DNA of 64,000 nucleotides from Salicibibacter cibarius (GCF_016495725.1 NZ_CP054705.1:1736001-1800000), one strand, 5' to 3'. Counted from the stretch's first letter, positions 35,201-45,514 are shown. The notes: generated from the letters alone by a model not told the origin. A program made the numbers and translations.

Positions 35201-37327
35201 ATGTCAACCATTCGTGTCGGGGTTGATATTGGAGGGACATTTACAGATATTGTCATTCTAGATGAAATGGGACACAGATATTTTGGAAAAACGTTAACGA
35301 CATATCCAGATCCATCGGCCGGTTTTATGAAAGTCTTGGATGAAAACCTAAAAAAGTATGGTTTCTCATATAGTGATATCACAACGATCATACATGGGAC
35401 AACGTTGGTTGTTAATGCTTTAATTGAACGAAAAGGGGTAAAAACAGCACTGCTGACAACAGAGGGTTTTCGAGATCAGATCGAAATTGGGAATGAAAAC
35501 CGTTATGATTTATATGATCTTTTTATAGAAAAACCAACGCCTCTAGTGCCGAGAAGCTTACGATTTCCTGTGAAGGAAAGGATCCTGGCTGATGGAACGC
35601 TATTAACATCTTTAGACGAAGCAGAAGTGAAGGACGTTTTAAAAAAAGCTGATGCTCAAGGTGTTGAAGCTATCGCCGTATGTTTGCTCCATGGGTACAA
35701 AAACGACGTTCACGAAAAAAGAATTTATGAAATTGCCCAGAAAGTGGTTCCTCACCTTCGGGTTTCTTTATCTTCGGAAGTATCGCCTGAAATTCGAGAG
35801 TATCAACGTGCTTCCACAACGATTGCCAATGTTTATGTTCAACCGCTTGTAGAACAATATCTCACCAAACTGGAAAAAGATCTTATCAAGCGAGGGTTTA
35901 ATGGCCAATTTCATTTGATGCTTTCGGGCGGAGGTACATGTACGATTGATACGGCTTGTCGCTTTCCTATACGTATTTTAGAGTCGGGGCCAGTGGGCGG
36001 CTCCATAGCCGGTGCGTTTTACAGCAAATTATGTGATTTGAACAATTTACATGTGTTTGATATGGGAGGGACAACAGCCAAAGCAAGTTTAGTGGATAAT
36101 GGGGAGCCATTAATCACTAACGAGTTCGAAGTTGGAAGGGAACATCGCTTTATGAAAGGAAGTGGTATTCCTGTCAAAGTACCCGTGGTTGAAATGATTG
36201 AAATCGGAGCGGGGGGCGGAAGTATTGCTCATATTGATCGGATGGACCTTTTAAAAGTAGGGCCAGAAAGTGCAAGTTCTGAGCCGGGTCCGGCGTGTTA
36301 CGGGAAAGGTGGCACACAACCGACCATTACCGATGCTGATTTAATCCTAGGGTACTTGAACCCAGACTATTTTTTAGGTGGAGACATGCATTTGGATGTC
36401 GATGCTGCATACAAAGCCATCGAAGAAAATGTAGCAAAACCGCTTGGCCTTGATACGGTAGAAGCAGCTTGGGGCATACACCGGGTGGTTAATGAAAATA
36501 TGGCGAGTGCAGCACGGATTCACGCTGTTGAAAAGGGTAAAGACATACGACATTATCCATTATTTGCGACAGGAGGAGCAGGCCCAGTCCATGTTTGTAA
36601 CGTAGCGCGTATTCTTGATGTATCTGAGATCATTTCCCCTGTTGGCGCAGGCGTTTGCTCTGCCTTTGGCTTTTTGTCATCACCGCTTTCTTTTGATTTT
36701 GTACGTAGCTATTACGGTCGACTTGATCAATTGGATCTCCGAGAAGTGACCCAACTTCTTAGGGATATGGAAAACGAGGGCGAAGCCATTATTAAGCAAT
36801 CAGGCGTTAAAGATGCCGATATGCAAATCATTCGCACGTGTGAAATGAGATATGCTGGTCAAAATCATGATATTAGCGTCCCCATTCCAAATGGAGACTT
36901 GGATGGTTCCTTACTACAAATGATAAAAGAAAATTTTAAACAGCAATATGAAACGTTGTATTCAGAAGCAAGTGAGGGCGTGCCGATTGAAACGGTGAAT
37001 TGGCGCGTGGTGGTCCAGGGACCACATCCGAGACTCTCCATCGAACCTAGTGATGAGAAAAACGAAATGAGCCCTCCAGTGAAAAATACACGTGAAGTTT
37101 ATTTTAACGAATATGCCAACTATACAATGACACCTGTGTATGATCGATCGATATTAACCCAGGGTGTTGTGATACCTGGACCAGCCATTATCGAAGAGGA
37201 AGAATCAACGATGGTCGTGACACCACGCTTTAACATAACTGTTGATCGTTACTTCAACTTAATCTTAAAAGCAAAGGTTGATGACATTTATGATGACAAA
37301 GGCAAGAAACAGCAACAATATGTTTGA
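35201..37327 (+). CDS. Hydantoinase/oxoprolinase subunit A
   Basis: A 708-residue ATP-binding subunit: VGVDIGGTFTDIVILDEMG (phosphate-1 motif), IIHGTTLVVNALIERKGVKT, LESGPVGGSIAGAF, HVFDMGGTTAKASL, MIEIGAGGGSIAHID and GPESASSEPGPACYGKGGT. It phosphorylates a lactam or ketone substrate in ATP-dependent hydantoinases, oxoprolinases and ketone carboxylases. ATG 35201 follows GTGGAGTG by six bases. The HyuB gene overlaps its end, but that gene is broken by a stop codon. Confidence 0.92.
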   Translation: MSTIRVGVDIGGTFTDIVILDEMGHRYFGKTLTTYPDPSAGFMKVLDENLKKYGFSYSDITTIIHGTTLVVNALIERKGVKTALLTTEGFRDQIEIGNENRYDLYDLFIEKPTPLVPRSLRFPVKERILADGTLLTSLDEAEVKDVLKKADAQGVEAIAVCLLHGYKNDVHEKRIYEIAQKVVPHLRVSLSSEVSPEIREYQRASTTIANVYVQPLVEQYLTKLEKDLIKRGFNGQFHLMLSGGGTCTIDTACRFPIRILESGPVGGSIAGAFYSKLCDLNNLHVFDMGGTTAKASLVDNGEPLITNEFEVGREHRFMKGSGIPVKVPVVEMIEIGAGGGSIAHIDRMDLLKVGPESASSEPGPACYGKGGTQPTITDADLILGYLNPDYFLGGDMHLDVDAAYKAIEENVAKPLGLDTVEAAWGIHRVVNENMASAARIHAVEKGKDIRHYPLFATGGAGPVHVCNVARILDVSEIISPVGAGVCSAFGFLSSPLSFDFVRSYYGRLDQLDLREVTQLLRDMENEGEAIIKQSGVKDADMQIIRTCEMRYAGQNHDISVPIPNGDLDGSLLQMIKENFKQQYETLYSEASEGVPIETVNWRVVVQGPHPRLSIEPSDEKNEMSPPVKNTREVYFNEYANYTMTPVYDRSILTQGVVIPGPAIIEEEESTMVVTPRFNITVDRYFNLILKAKVDDIYDDKGKKQQQYV

Positions 37328-38939
37328 TCCCGTTCAGGTCGAGGTCATGTGGAATCGTCTGATTACGAACTTAGAGGAACAAGCGAAAACACTGATAAGA
37401 ACATCATTTTCCAATATCCTTTCAGATGCCGGTGATTTATCTGCAGGGTTATTTGATAGCCATGGAAATATGATCGCTCAAGCTAATACTGGAACACCTG
37501 GACATATTAACACAATGGCTTTAGGCGTAAGGCATTTTCTAGATAAATTTCCGAGTGAACGCTTAAATCCGGGTGATGTTCTCATAGGTAATAATCCATA
37601 TGAGATTTCAGGTCACCTCCTTGATGTTACTATTGTTACCCCTGTGTTTAATGATGATAATCTTATCGGTTATTTTGCATCAACATGTCATGTTACAGAT
37701 ATAGGTGGTTGAGGATACAATCCCGAAGGGGAAAGTATCTATGAGGAAGGGATCCATATCCCTTATATGAAATATTATTGTGGTGGACAGCTGAATGAAA
37801 GTTTGCAAAGCATCATTGCGGCTAATGTTCGGGCACCTTACGAGGTGTTGGGTGATTTGCGTGCACAAGTTGTTGCTCAAGAAGTGGCAATTAAGCGCTT
37901 ACTTGAAATGATGGAAGAGTTCGGTTTAACAGAGATCGATACGTTGGGCCGTGAGATCATTCAGCGATCAGAAAAAGCCATGCGTAAAGCTATCAAAGGT
38001 ATTCCTGACGGGGTTTATGAAAACGAGATATTTACGGACGGAGTGGCTGAACCTATAAAAATAAAATGTTCTGTTTCTATTCAAGGTGATGAATTCGCGG
38101 TAGACTTTACAGGTTCATCCTCGGCAAGTTCAAAAGGGGTCAATGTAAGCCTGTATTATACATTGGCTTACGTAACCTACGCGGTAAAAGCTGCGATTGC
38201 ATCGGATATTCCCAATAATGAAGGAAGTTTTCGTCCCGTTCGAATCGACGCTCCTGATGGTTGTGTTCTCAACGCCTCACATCCCATGCCAACAGCGGCA
38301 CGACATATTATTGGGCATTTTGCTCCTGTGTGTGTCCTAGGTGCCTTATATCATGCCATTCCTGATGCAACGATTGCTGAGGGAGCAACTTCCATTTGGA
38401 GTATGCAAGTCTATGGAGAAGATTTACAAGGTGAACCTTTCTCCTATGTCACATTTAGCACTGGGGGAATGGGGGCTTGCCCTACAAAAGATGGGCTTTC
38501 TGCAACAGGCTTTCCGTCCGGTGTTCGCGGAACGCCTGTTGAAATCATTGAAAGTAACTCACCGCTAGTGATTTACCAAAAGGAACTTCGACCAGATTCC
38601 GGAGGAAGTGGAAAATATCGCGGGGGACTTGGTCAAATTATTCGTTTTGGTGTTCGTACCCATAAACCATGGCATTTCCCAACCATGTTTGACTGTATGC
38701 ACTATCCCCCTCGGGGACTAGCTGGTGGTAGCCCTGGAGCAAAGGCAGAAGTGTTGGTAAATGATCAAACCTCTTTAGAATCCAAACGTCTTTATACATT
38801 TAATCCAGAAGATATTGTTACTTTAAAACTTCCAGGTGGAGGTGGTTATGGAAAGCCTAAAGAACGCGATCCGGAGATGGTTAATGTTGATGTTATAAAT
38901 GGTTATATGTCCAGGGAGACAGCGAAAGCAGATTATTAG
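37290..38939 (+). pseudogene. Hydantoinase subunit B, interrupted by one in-frame TGA
   Basis: The frame encodes a complete HyuB (about 549 codons): VEVMWNRLITNLEEQAKTLI, FSNILSDAGDLSAGLFDSHG, PGDVLIGNNPYEISGH and, after the break, GGSGKYRGGLGQIIRFGVRT and KLPGGGGYGKP. The only lesion is TGA at 37710-37712 inside the conserved HVTDIGG-x-GYNPEG stretch, where Arg (CGA) is commonly found, so one C-to-T change explains it. No frameshift or deletion is seen. Either a fresh nonsense mutation (biological or sequencing error) or readthrough. A GATAC/GTATC hairpin follows the stop at 37714-37739. Confidence 0.8.
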
Positions 38940-39080
38940 GTGTCTTCATGTGAGTTAGCGAATAAATGAAACATGTTTGTATTGGGAACAAGTCTAGATT
39001 TCCGGACTTGGAGTTATTATAGAAATGAGGGTTAATACATGGAATATAAAGCTCAGCTTACCATGAAAGAGGTGAAATCA

Positions 39081-39197
39081 ATGAGCTGGATTTCGGATGC
39101 ATACCTTGTTATTCTTTTCGGACTTGCCCCTATTGTGGCATCAATTGTGTTAGGAACTTATTGGTTAAAAAATGAGCGTTTTCCCTGGGAAAAGTAA
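39081..39197 (+). CDS. 38-residue membrane peptide, symporter accessory type
   Basis: ATG 39081 with AGAGGTGA six bases upstream encodes MSWISDAYLVILFGLAPIVA and a tail ending NERFPWEK: one transmembrane helix with a short polar end. It ends 16 bases before the sodium:solute symporter, with AAAAGGGGG between. Small peptides of this kind precede SSS carriers in many Bacillota and are annotated as symporter accessory proteins; the job is not known in detail. Too short for usual ORF cut-offs. Confidence 0.75.
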   Translation: MSWISDAYLVILFGLAPIVASIVLGTYWLKNERFPWEK

Positions 39198-39213
39198 AAA
39201 AGGGGGTTAAACT

Positions 39214-40686
39214 ATGGACACTTTATGGATTTATAGTGGGGTAGGCTTTGTGTTCCTCATTATGATGATTGTTGGAATTATTTCTTATCGACAACAAAAG
39301 GGTCTTACATCTTTTTATGTTGCTGGGCGAGAATCCCGGTGGTATTTAATTACAGCGTCATTATTTGCTTCCGGGATTAGTGGTGCCACGTTTCTAGGTA
39401 TCATGGCATGGTTTTATGAGTTTGGAACAGGTACGATGTGGATCCCCGTTGGGATTGCTTGGAGCTATTTTGTGCTTTGTTTTCTTATCGGTCCGAAATT
39501 GCGACGATTCGGACAATTGACGGTTTCAGATTATTTAGCTGAGCGATTTGATAGTCCCTTATTGCGTCCGGTATTTTCTGTGATTGTTTCTGTGTGGATG
39601 GTTATTCTTCTAGGCTCCCTTTATGTGCAAGGAGGTTTGCTATTTACAGAGTTGTTCGGGTTAAGTTATGTGGCGAGCACAATTGTTACGGTTTTGATTG
39701 TTGTCATATTTACTGTTTTCGGTGGAATGATCATCATCTTGAACACGGATTTTGCAGGCATGTTCATCTTAATTGCCGCACTGGTTATAACAATGCCTTT
39801 CCTTATTAATGCGGCGGACGGTTGGGGAAATGTAACGACAGAAATTCTCAGTGAATCACCTGATTACTTCACTTCTACAGGTGAATTATCGATATTGATG
39901 GCCTTCTCATGGTTTTTCATTTGGTTGTTTGGGTATTTAGGAAACCCTGGATATCTTACCCGTTTTTATGCGGCTGTTAACACGCGTGAAATCATTAAAG
40001 CGGGGATCGGTATTGCACTGCTTTATTTACCTGTTATGTTATTATTTTTCATTTCAGCCATCTATGGACGGTATCTCTTTTCGGATATTTATGACCCTGA
40101 AATGCTCTGGATTACTTACACCTTTGAATATGCACCTCCAATCGTCATTGGGATGGCAATGGCAGGAATGTTTATGGCTGTTATGACTTCAGCTACGTCA
40201 TGGTTGTTAGCAGGCGCTTCAAGTCTTGGGCGTGATATCTATCAGAAAATCATTAACCGTGATGTATCAGAAAAAAGAATGCTCAAGATAACTAAATTAA
40301 TCGTTCTATTATTAGCAGCTTTGTCTGTTCCTATTGGCATTGCACGTCCCGCTTATATCTTGGAACTAATGAACCTCGCCTATCTCATTGCAGGAAGTGG
40401 TGGAGGCCTTATTATTTTAATGAGCATGTTTTATCGGGGGATGACGAGACAAGGTGCATGGGCGGGAATTATTTCAGCTACAGTTATGGCAATTACCGGA
40501 ACCATACTCCAGTATGCAGGGATTCTCACTGAAGAGATAGATCCAATGATTCCTACCGTGTTAGCAACATTTGTTATTGTAATCATTGTAAGTAAATTAG
40601 GAGAGCCAAACGAAAAAATGGTGGCTGTGTACGATAAAATGTTAAGAAAACCCGATCCTGACCAAGATAATAAGCAAGTTTCGTGA
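39214..40686 (+). CDS. Sodium:solute symporter (SSS family)
   Basis: A 490-residue carrier with about 13 helices. SSS features are visible: FYVAGRESRWYLITASLFAS then GISGATFLG, ISGAT being the sodium-site helix, FGYLGNPGYLTRFYA, and AVMTSATSWLLAGASSLGRD near helix 8. It would bring the cluster's substrate into the cell with Na+. The 38-residue peptide upstream is its likely partner. The substrate is unknown; the hydantoinase, aminotransferase and ThDP genes suggest a lactam or amino-acid derivative. Confidence 0.9.
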   Translation: MDTLWIYSGVGFVFLIMMIVGIISYRQQKGLTSFYVAGRESRWYLITASLFASGISGATFLGIMAWFYEFGTGTMWIPVGIAWSYFVLCFLIGPKLRRFGQLTVSDYLAERFDSPLLRPVFSVIVSVWMVILLGSLYVQGGLLFTELFGLSYVASTIVTVLIVVIFTVFGGMIIILNTDFAGMFILIAALVITMPFLINAADGWGNVTTEILSESPDYFTSTGELSILMAFSWFFIWLFGYLGNPGYLTRFYAAVNTREIIKAGIGIALLYLPVMLLFFISAIYGRYLFSDIYDPEMLWITYTFEYAPPIVIGMAMAGMFMAVMTSATSWLLAGASSLGRDIYQKIINRDVSEKRMLKITKLIVLLLAALSVPIGIARPAYILELMNLAYLIAGSGGGLIILMSMFYRGMTRQGAWAGIISATVMAITGTILQYAGILTEEIDPMIPTVLATFVIVIIVSKLGEPNEKMVAVYDKMLRKPDPDQDNKQVS

Positions 40687-40796
40687 ATAAACAAACATGA
40701 CGTCTGCGTATAAGCTGTAGTAATAGATAGATTTGGATAGCTAAGTTCAGCCCGAATGATTACAACACCAGACAACAATCTTGCGCAGGAAGTACA

Positions 40797-40835
40797 GAAA
40801 GTGTCCGATCTAGGAGGTATTATCGGACACTTTTG
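40797..40835 (+). terminator. Rho-independent terminator of the IclR cluster
   Basis: AAGTGTCCGAT (40799-40809) pairs perfectly with ATCGGACACTT (40822-40832), followed by TT. Confidence 0.85.
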
Positions 40836-40960
40836 CACGGAAAGATGGTGAAAGGGTTGGGTTCTTAACCGTGTGTATCTGGATATTTGACTACTATTTT
40901 TTCTCTAATTGTTGGCACTGCATTCATGGAAATAATAACTATACTATACATTATGATACG

Positions 40961-41363
40961 GGAAAACAACACCGACACAACGCCTCCACCGCTTCATCAA
41001 TCTCCTCCGGTTTTAATTTTGCAAAGCCGATGATCAGTGTCGCCGGTATGCTTCCTGATGCCTTTTGCATAAAACGTTGAATCGAATATAGTTCAAGGTC
41101 CATCTTTTCCGCTCGCTCCATAATCGCTTCGATTGGTTCCTCTGTATCCAAATGCAACAAAAAGTGCAAGCCGGCTTTTTCTCCCTCCACCTGAACGCGT
41201 GATCCGAAATGTTGCTGTATCGCAGCGATCAGTTTTTCTCTCAGCTCTTTATAGTATTTGCTCATGCGTTTAATATGCTTATCATAGTCGCCACTTTTCA
41301 GAAAACGAGCCAGGGTCAATTGCGTGAGAACGGACTCGTTTGCATAAAATGTAGCCCTTTTTT
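40961..41363 (-). pseudogene. Near-identical 3' fragment of the gabR-like gene
   Basis: About 400 bases match the end of the intact gene at 59643-60046 with only about ten differences counted by eye. The frame is still open for 122 residues (LARFLKSGDYDKHIKRMSKY to EALCRCCF) but the winged helix and most of the aminotransferase domain are missing. Being in the same orientation as the full gene, it forms an 18.7-kb-spaced direct repeat. Confidence 0.9.
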
Positions 41364-41404
41364 ACGTATCAAGACTTCTAGGAAGCGAATATCACGCTGA
41401 AATG

Positions 41405-42423
41405 ACGTGTAGTTGCTTTGGAATAGTTAGGCGTATGGTTTGCCCTTTTGTATACAAATCTTTTCCGAACACATTATAGTCGTCCACAAGCAGAACGGTG
41501 TCGCCCACCTTTTACGGCGTAGCGTATATGGTAGACCCTGTTTCTAACCACGCCTTCAATGGAGCCATTCGGATGAATATCGATCATTTCGGGACGAATT
41601 AAGACTAAGCCCTGTTCGGCCATCATATTTTCAACGGCAAATTGGACGTCTTTCGCGACAAAATAGGAATCATTGTTTTCTTGTTTCACTTGGCCGGCTA
41701 ATAAATTTGCATCGCCGACAAAATTCGCGACGAATTCATTGACCGGACGTTGATAGATGGCTTCCGGCTTGTCCAATTGTTGCAAATTGCCTTCATTTAA
41801 CACCATCACCCGATCCGAGATACTTAAGGCTTCTTCTTGATCATGGGTGATAAAGATAATGGTTAAATCTAATTCCTCTTTAAGACGGCAAGACGGTGAA
41901 TTTCATCCCGCATGATCATACGTAAATTGGCATCCAAATTCGATAAAGGTTCATCCAACAACAATACCTTTGGTTTTAAAACGAGGCAACGCGCGATCGC
42001 GACACGTTGCTGCTGCCCCCCTTTTCGCTCATCATACCCTTCCAACTGCACTTGAGCCAAAGCATCCTTGACTTTATGTTTCTTTGACTCCTTTGTTTCT
42101 TTTCGCACATCCAAACCGTAAGCCACATTTTCAAAAATCGTCATATGAGGAAATAAGGCATAATTTTGGAATACCATGCCGGTCGCTCGTTTTTCCGGGG
42201 GAAAATCGTTAATGCGTGCACCGTCCAAATAAATATCCCCAGACGTAGGCTGATAAAAGCCGGCGATCGTGCGCAACAACGTTGTTTTCCCACAACCGCT
42301 TGGCCCGATAAAGGTCACCAATTCCCCTTTTTTCACATCAATCGAAATGTCCTGGACAGCACGAACGTCGCCGAACGCTTTGTTAACATGGTTTAAACGG
42401 ATTACAGATGTTTGTTGTGTCAT
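41405..42423 (-). pseudogene. Decayed ABC transporter ATPase (PotA/FbpC/PhnT type)
   Basis: Starting at 42423 the frame gives FIGPSGCGKTTLLRTIAGFY (Walker A), GMVFQNYALFPHM (Q-loop) and LLLDEPLSNLD (Walker B). The signature LSGGQ has lost residues (ERKGGQQQRVA), a frameshift occurs near 41885 (FITHDQEEALS continues in another frame) and a further one near 41510 in the TOBE domain, which can be followed to 41405. The family imports Fe3+, polyamines or 2-aminoethylphosphonate. Confidence 0.85.
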
Positions 42424-42447
42424 AGTTAATTATTCCTCTCTTTTCTA

Positions 42448-43290
42448 TTAAATTCCTGAACTGCTCCGTCGTTCCAACCATTTCAGAATCGCCATACATA
42501 CAAGCACGATGGCAATCATAATAACGGACATAGCCGAAGCCCGGCCAAGCGCCGCTTGATTCGCCAAATTTAAAATGTAGGCAGAAGCCAAGTTGGTTCC
42601 CGGCGAAATGAGAAAAATGACAGAACTAACCGATACCATTGCCGTCATAAACGTGTACACAAAACCGGACATAAAAGCGGGGCTCAATAATGGCATCACA
42701 ATTTTACGAATTGTCCGTATCGGTTTGGCACCCAAATCTGCTGAGGCTTCCTCCATCGATGTATCGATTTGTTGCAGTTTACTGATCCCGGATTCCAACC
42801 CAACCCAACCCCAATTTTACGAAATGCCATATTTAACACAAGCAACAGAACCGTGCCTGTTAAGAAAAATGGCGGGCCATTAAAGATCAACACATACCCA
42901 ATCCCCATGACAGTCCCGGGGACGGCCAAACCGAATAAAGCCACAAATTCCAGAAATTTCTTGGCAGGGATGTTTTTTCGAACGGTTAAATAACCCTGTA
43001 AAAGCCCTAATCCTGCAGCTAACAAGGCCGCGAACAACGAAACGATCACACTTGTATAGATAAAGTTCCATCCGCTCGGATCAGAAAAGTGATCGAACGT
43101 CAATGTATTATTGACTCCAATAATTTGAACAAAAGCGCCCAATACAACCATGATAAACATGATGACAATAAAAAGTGTCATCAGGGTATTGACGCCAAAG
43201 GTGATCCCTTGCAACCCTTTATTCAATGATGCATTAGCCGTACCCGACGATCCGCCAATCGATGTCGCATCGGTATCTTTTATAACATAG
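42448..43290 (-). pseudogene. Decayed ABC transporter permease
   Basis: The minus-strand frame from about 43290 (SIGGSSGTANASLNKGLQG) reads through several helices (LEFVALFGLAVPGTVMGIGY) to VLNMAFRKIGVG, then a shift near 42800 leads into QIDTSMEEASADLGAKPIRT, which continues as RTIRKIVMPLLSPAF. This is the EAA loop and second half of an FbpB/PhnV-like permease. The N-terminal part and the binding-protein gene are missing. It was the partner of the ATPase 24 bases downstream. Confidence 0.83.
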
Positions 43291-43302
43291 GTATGGAAAC
43301 AG

Positions 43303-43600
43303 ACGGTTTTTTAAATAAATCATGGGGCTGATTTATGATATAAATACAAAACCTGAATCTAATAATACTCCGATAAACATACGTAAAACAGTACTAGCTA
43401 ATGCAACACCTCCCGTATAGTATGCCCATGTCATATATAGATCGAAAAAATGTTCACCATCCTTTCCAAGTCAATGTCTTTAAAAGGGATATGAAATTGG
43501 CTATTAAGAAAGCAGTGAAACCCTTTCAAAAATGATACAGCAATGCGGTCCAATACCAAACGGTCGAATAATGCCTGAAACCCCGAAAATCGGGGAGGGA
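43303..43600. repeat. Copy 1 of a ~230-300 bp repeat flanking the NCS1 module
   Basis: It shares CGGTCGAATAATG, TACAGCAATGCGG, TTTATGATATAAA-type and GCTAATGCAA stretches in the same order with 45515-45745. On the minus strand both carry remains of one small membrane segment (GGVALASTVLRMFIGVLLDS here). This copy has about 70 extra bases in the middle. Confidence 0.65.
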
Positions 43601-43678
43601 TTGTTGATCAAATCATCTTCGTTTACTCTACGTTACCATGAAGAAATAGCGAAAACGGTTTTAGTTATTCATTAGAAC

Positions 43679-45100
43679 CTAATTATATGGTTCTTCCTCG
43701 TCTTTATTTAAATATAATTTAAATGGTTTTATCAAACTAAACAGGAAATAAACACCTCCACTTATTATCATTGAAAAGCCGGTTGCTGTTGTATAAAGAA
43801 AAAGATCACTATTAATAGTCGCAGTAATCGGGTTGTAAACATAAAGATAACCTAGGATACCTATCGTAAGTGAAAGGATAGCGAATATATTGAATCCACC
43901 GGTATATCTATAAGCTTTATCTCCCTTTGATTGAAAAAGAGAATTAAGAGACACTTTTCTTTTTCTTATTATATAAAAGTCAACCAGCACAAGGGCGATT
44001 ATCGGTCCACAAATAGCTCCAAATAACGATAACAGCACATCGTAGTAATCCAATATACCTCCCCAGAATATTAAAATGACACAAAATATACTCCAAAAAA
44101 CCAAAACCTTATTGTAACTCCATGTTGGATTAACTATTTTTGTGCTTACTGAAAAACTATATATCGTAACAGCATGAGTAGTGATGTTTGCCAAGACAAT
44201 AAGTATTAATGAAAGAGACCCTAATACCGGTCCACCTAACTCAACCAACCATTCCGTTGGATCAATGCTAGTCCTACCTGTCATAGACAACATTCCCAAT
44301 GCTGTCAAACTCCCAATACAGACAAAAATAGCCATAAGAACTGAAAAACCACCAAGATGTCCCCAGTAGCTTGCTCGCTCACTCGTCACAAGTCGTGCAT
44401 AAACACCAAGTGCAACAAACCACGCAAAGACAAAGGCAATATTCCATTCCATCACCATCATATAGTTTGCAAGATCACTGCCGTATGCATTTGATTCTAA
44501 TGGTTCTATAGATGCTAGCTCCGAAAGAGAAAATTGACTAAAGACGGTATAAATAATAATAACGCCCACAAGTAAAAAGAGAGGGACCATTAATCGAGAG
44601 ATTTTTTTCACTATTATAGGTCCCTTAAAGGCGATCCAACTGCCAATTATAATACAGGTCGATCCGATCCAGGGATGCCAAGTGTTGTTCAAAACAAAGC
44701 CGGCAGATTCAGAAAGATATAACAGGGAATTTCCATATACCGTAGCATTAGTAACTAACATACCCATGCTGATGCCAATGGCTAGCACAGATAGAAACAC
44801 GACACCAACATAACCAAACAGAGCTCTTTGATACACCCAAATATCAATTCCATACCTTGTTGTAATTATGACAGCGAGAAATAAAATTATGCCAGCTAAT
44901 GTCATTCCAAATAAAGTAGAGGTTAGGGCTTCCTTCATTCCAAGTAGAGAAACATTATTTCCTCCTTGAACATACGTCCATGTAGCTATGGACCATGTAC
45001 CTGTTACAAATAAAATATCCTTAAAACCATAGACCCTCTCTTTATGAAGGACCGGAATTGTGCCAAAAAACACTTCATCATTGACGTTATTTTTACTCAT
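43679..45100 (-). CDS. NCS1-family nucleobase/cytosine-type permease
   Basis: A 473-residue carrier with about 12 helices. NCS1 features: GFKDILFVTGTWSIATWTYV then QGGNN in helix 1, WHPWIGSTCIIIGSWIAFKG, VLVDFYIIRKRKV near helix 10. It imports a nucleobase, hydantoin, allantoin or related compound by cation symport. AGGAGG precedes the ATG by five bases. It belongs to a minus-strand module with a small membrane protein upstream; no catabolic enzyme for the substrate is directly adjacent. AT-rich relative to neighbours. Confidence 0.87.
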   Translation of the reverse strand: MSKNNVNDEVFFGTIPVLHKERVYGFKDILFVTGTWSIATWTYVQGGNNVSLLGMKEALTSTLFGMTLAGIILFLAVIITTRYGIDIWVYQRALFGYVGVVFLSVLAIGISMGMLVTNATVYGNSLLYLSESAGFVLNNTWHPWIGSTCIIIGSWIAFKGPIIVKKISRLMVPLFLLVGVIIIYTVFSQFSLSELASIEPLESNAYGSDLANYMMVMEWNIAFVFAWFVALGVYARLVTSERASYWGHLGGFSVLMAIFVCIGSLTALGMLSMTGRTSIDPTEWLVELGGPVLGSLSLILIVLANITTHAVTIYSFSVSTKIVNPTWSYNKVLVFWSIFCVILIFWGGILDYYDVLLSLFGAICGPIIALVLVDFYIIRKRKVSLNSLFQSKGDKAYRYTGGFNIFAILSLTIGILGYLYVYNPITATINSDLFLYTTATGFSMIISGGVYFLFSLIKPFKLYLNKDEEEPYN

Positions 45101-45293
45101 AGTTCCTCCTAATATTGCATAGAACGTTTATTTATTGAAATAGCACCTTGTCCAGCAAATATGATGTAAGATAAGTGTGATAAAAAGTGAAATGAGGATG
45201 TAGTGATTGATTGGCCAAGTTTAGCAGCCATACAAAGCGTTTAACCATCGATCCTGCACTGCTTAAGCATGATCGTTAGCATGATAAACCCGG

Positions 45294-45476
45294 TTATAAA
45301 TATCCCCACACCATTCCAATGATACATATAATACTGACGACAACCATCCCGAAGACATCTTTCCTATTGAAAGGTTTGCCATAATCATAGGAGGGGTCTT
45401 TAATTACCTGTAACCTTTTATCAATTTCTTTTTTATATTCTTCATCAAAATGACTAATAGTTAAAACACTCCTCAT
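45294..45476 (-). CDS. 60-residue single-helix membrane protein
   Basis: The frame encodes ISHFDEEYKKEIDKRLQVIK, then DPSYDYGKPFNRKD and one C-terminal transmembrane helix (VFGMVVVSIICIIGMVWGYL). It lies about 190 bases before the NCS1 permease on the same strand and may be its accessory subunit. Start is unclear: ATG 45476 has no ribosome site, while AGGAGT inside the frame stands 8-9 bases before an ATT codon. No family recognised. Confidence 0.55.
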   Translation of the reverse strand: MRSVLTISHFDEEYKKEIDKRLQVIKDPSYDYGKPFNRKDVFGMVVVSIICIIGMVWGYL

Positions 45477-45514
45477 AAAATATGTTTTGCTACATCCGCA
45501 GCTATATATCATGC

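Noticed and set aside
37710-37739. Selenocysteine insertion at the hydantoinase TGA
   Set aside because: The position is commonly Arg in the family, no selenium genes are seen and the downstream hairpin has no clear SECIS loop; a nonsense mutation is simpler.
35192-38939. Naming the first HyuAB pair as acetone carboxylase
   Set aside because: HyuB here is about 549 residues and no gamma subunit is present, unlike the 51.7-56.6 kb operon; hydantoinase/oxoprolinase is the safer call.
40961-41363. Calling the gabR fragment a functional small gene
   Set aside because: It lacks its DNA-binding domain, has no ribosome site and is a near-copy of an internal part of the intact gene.
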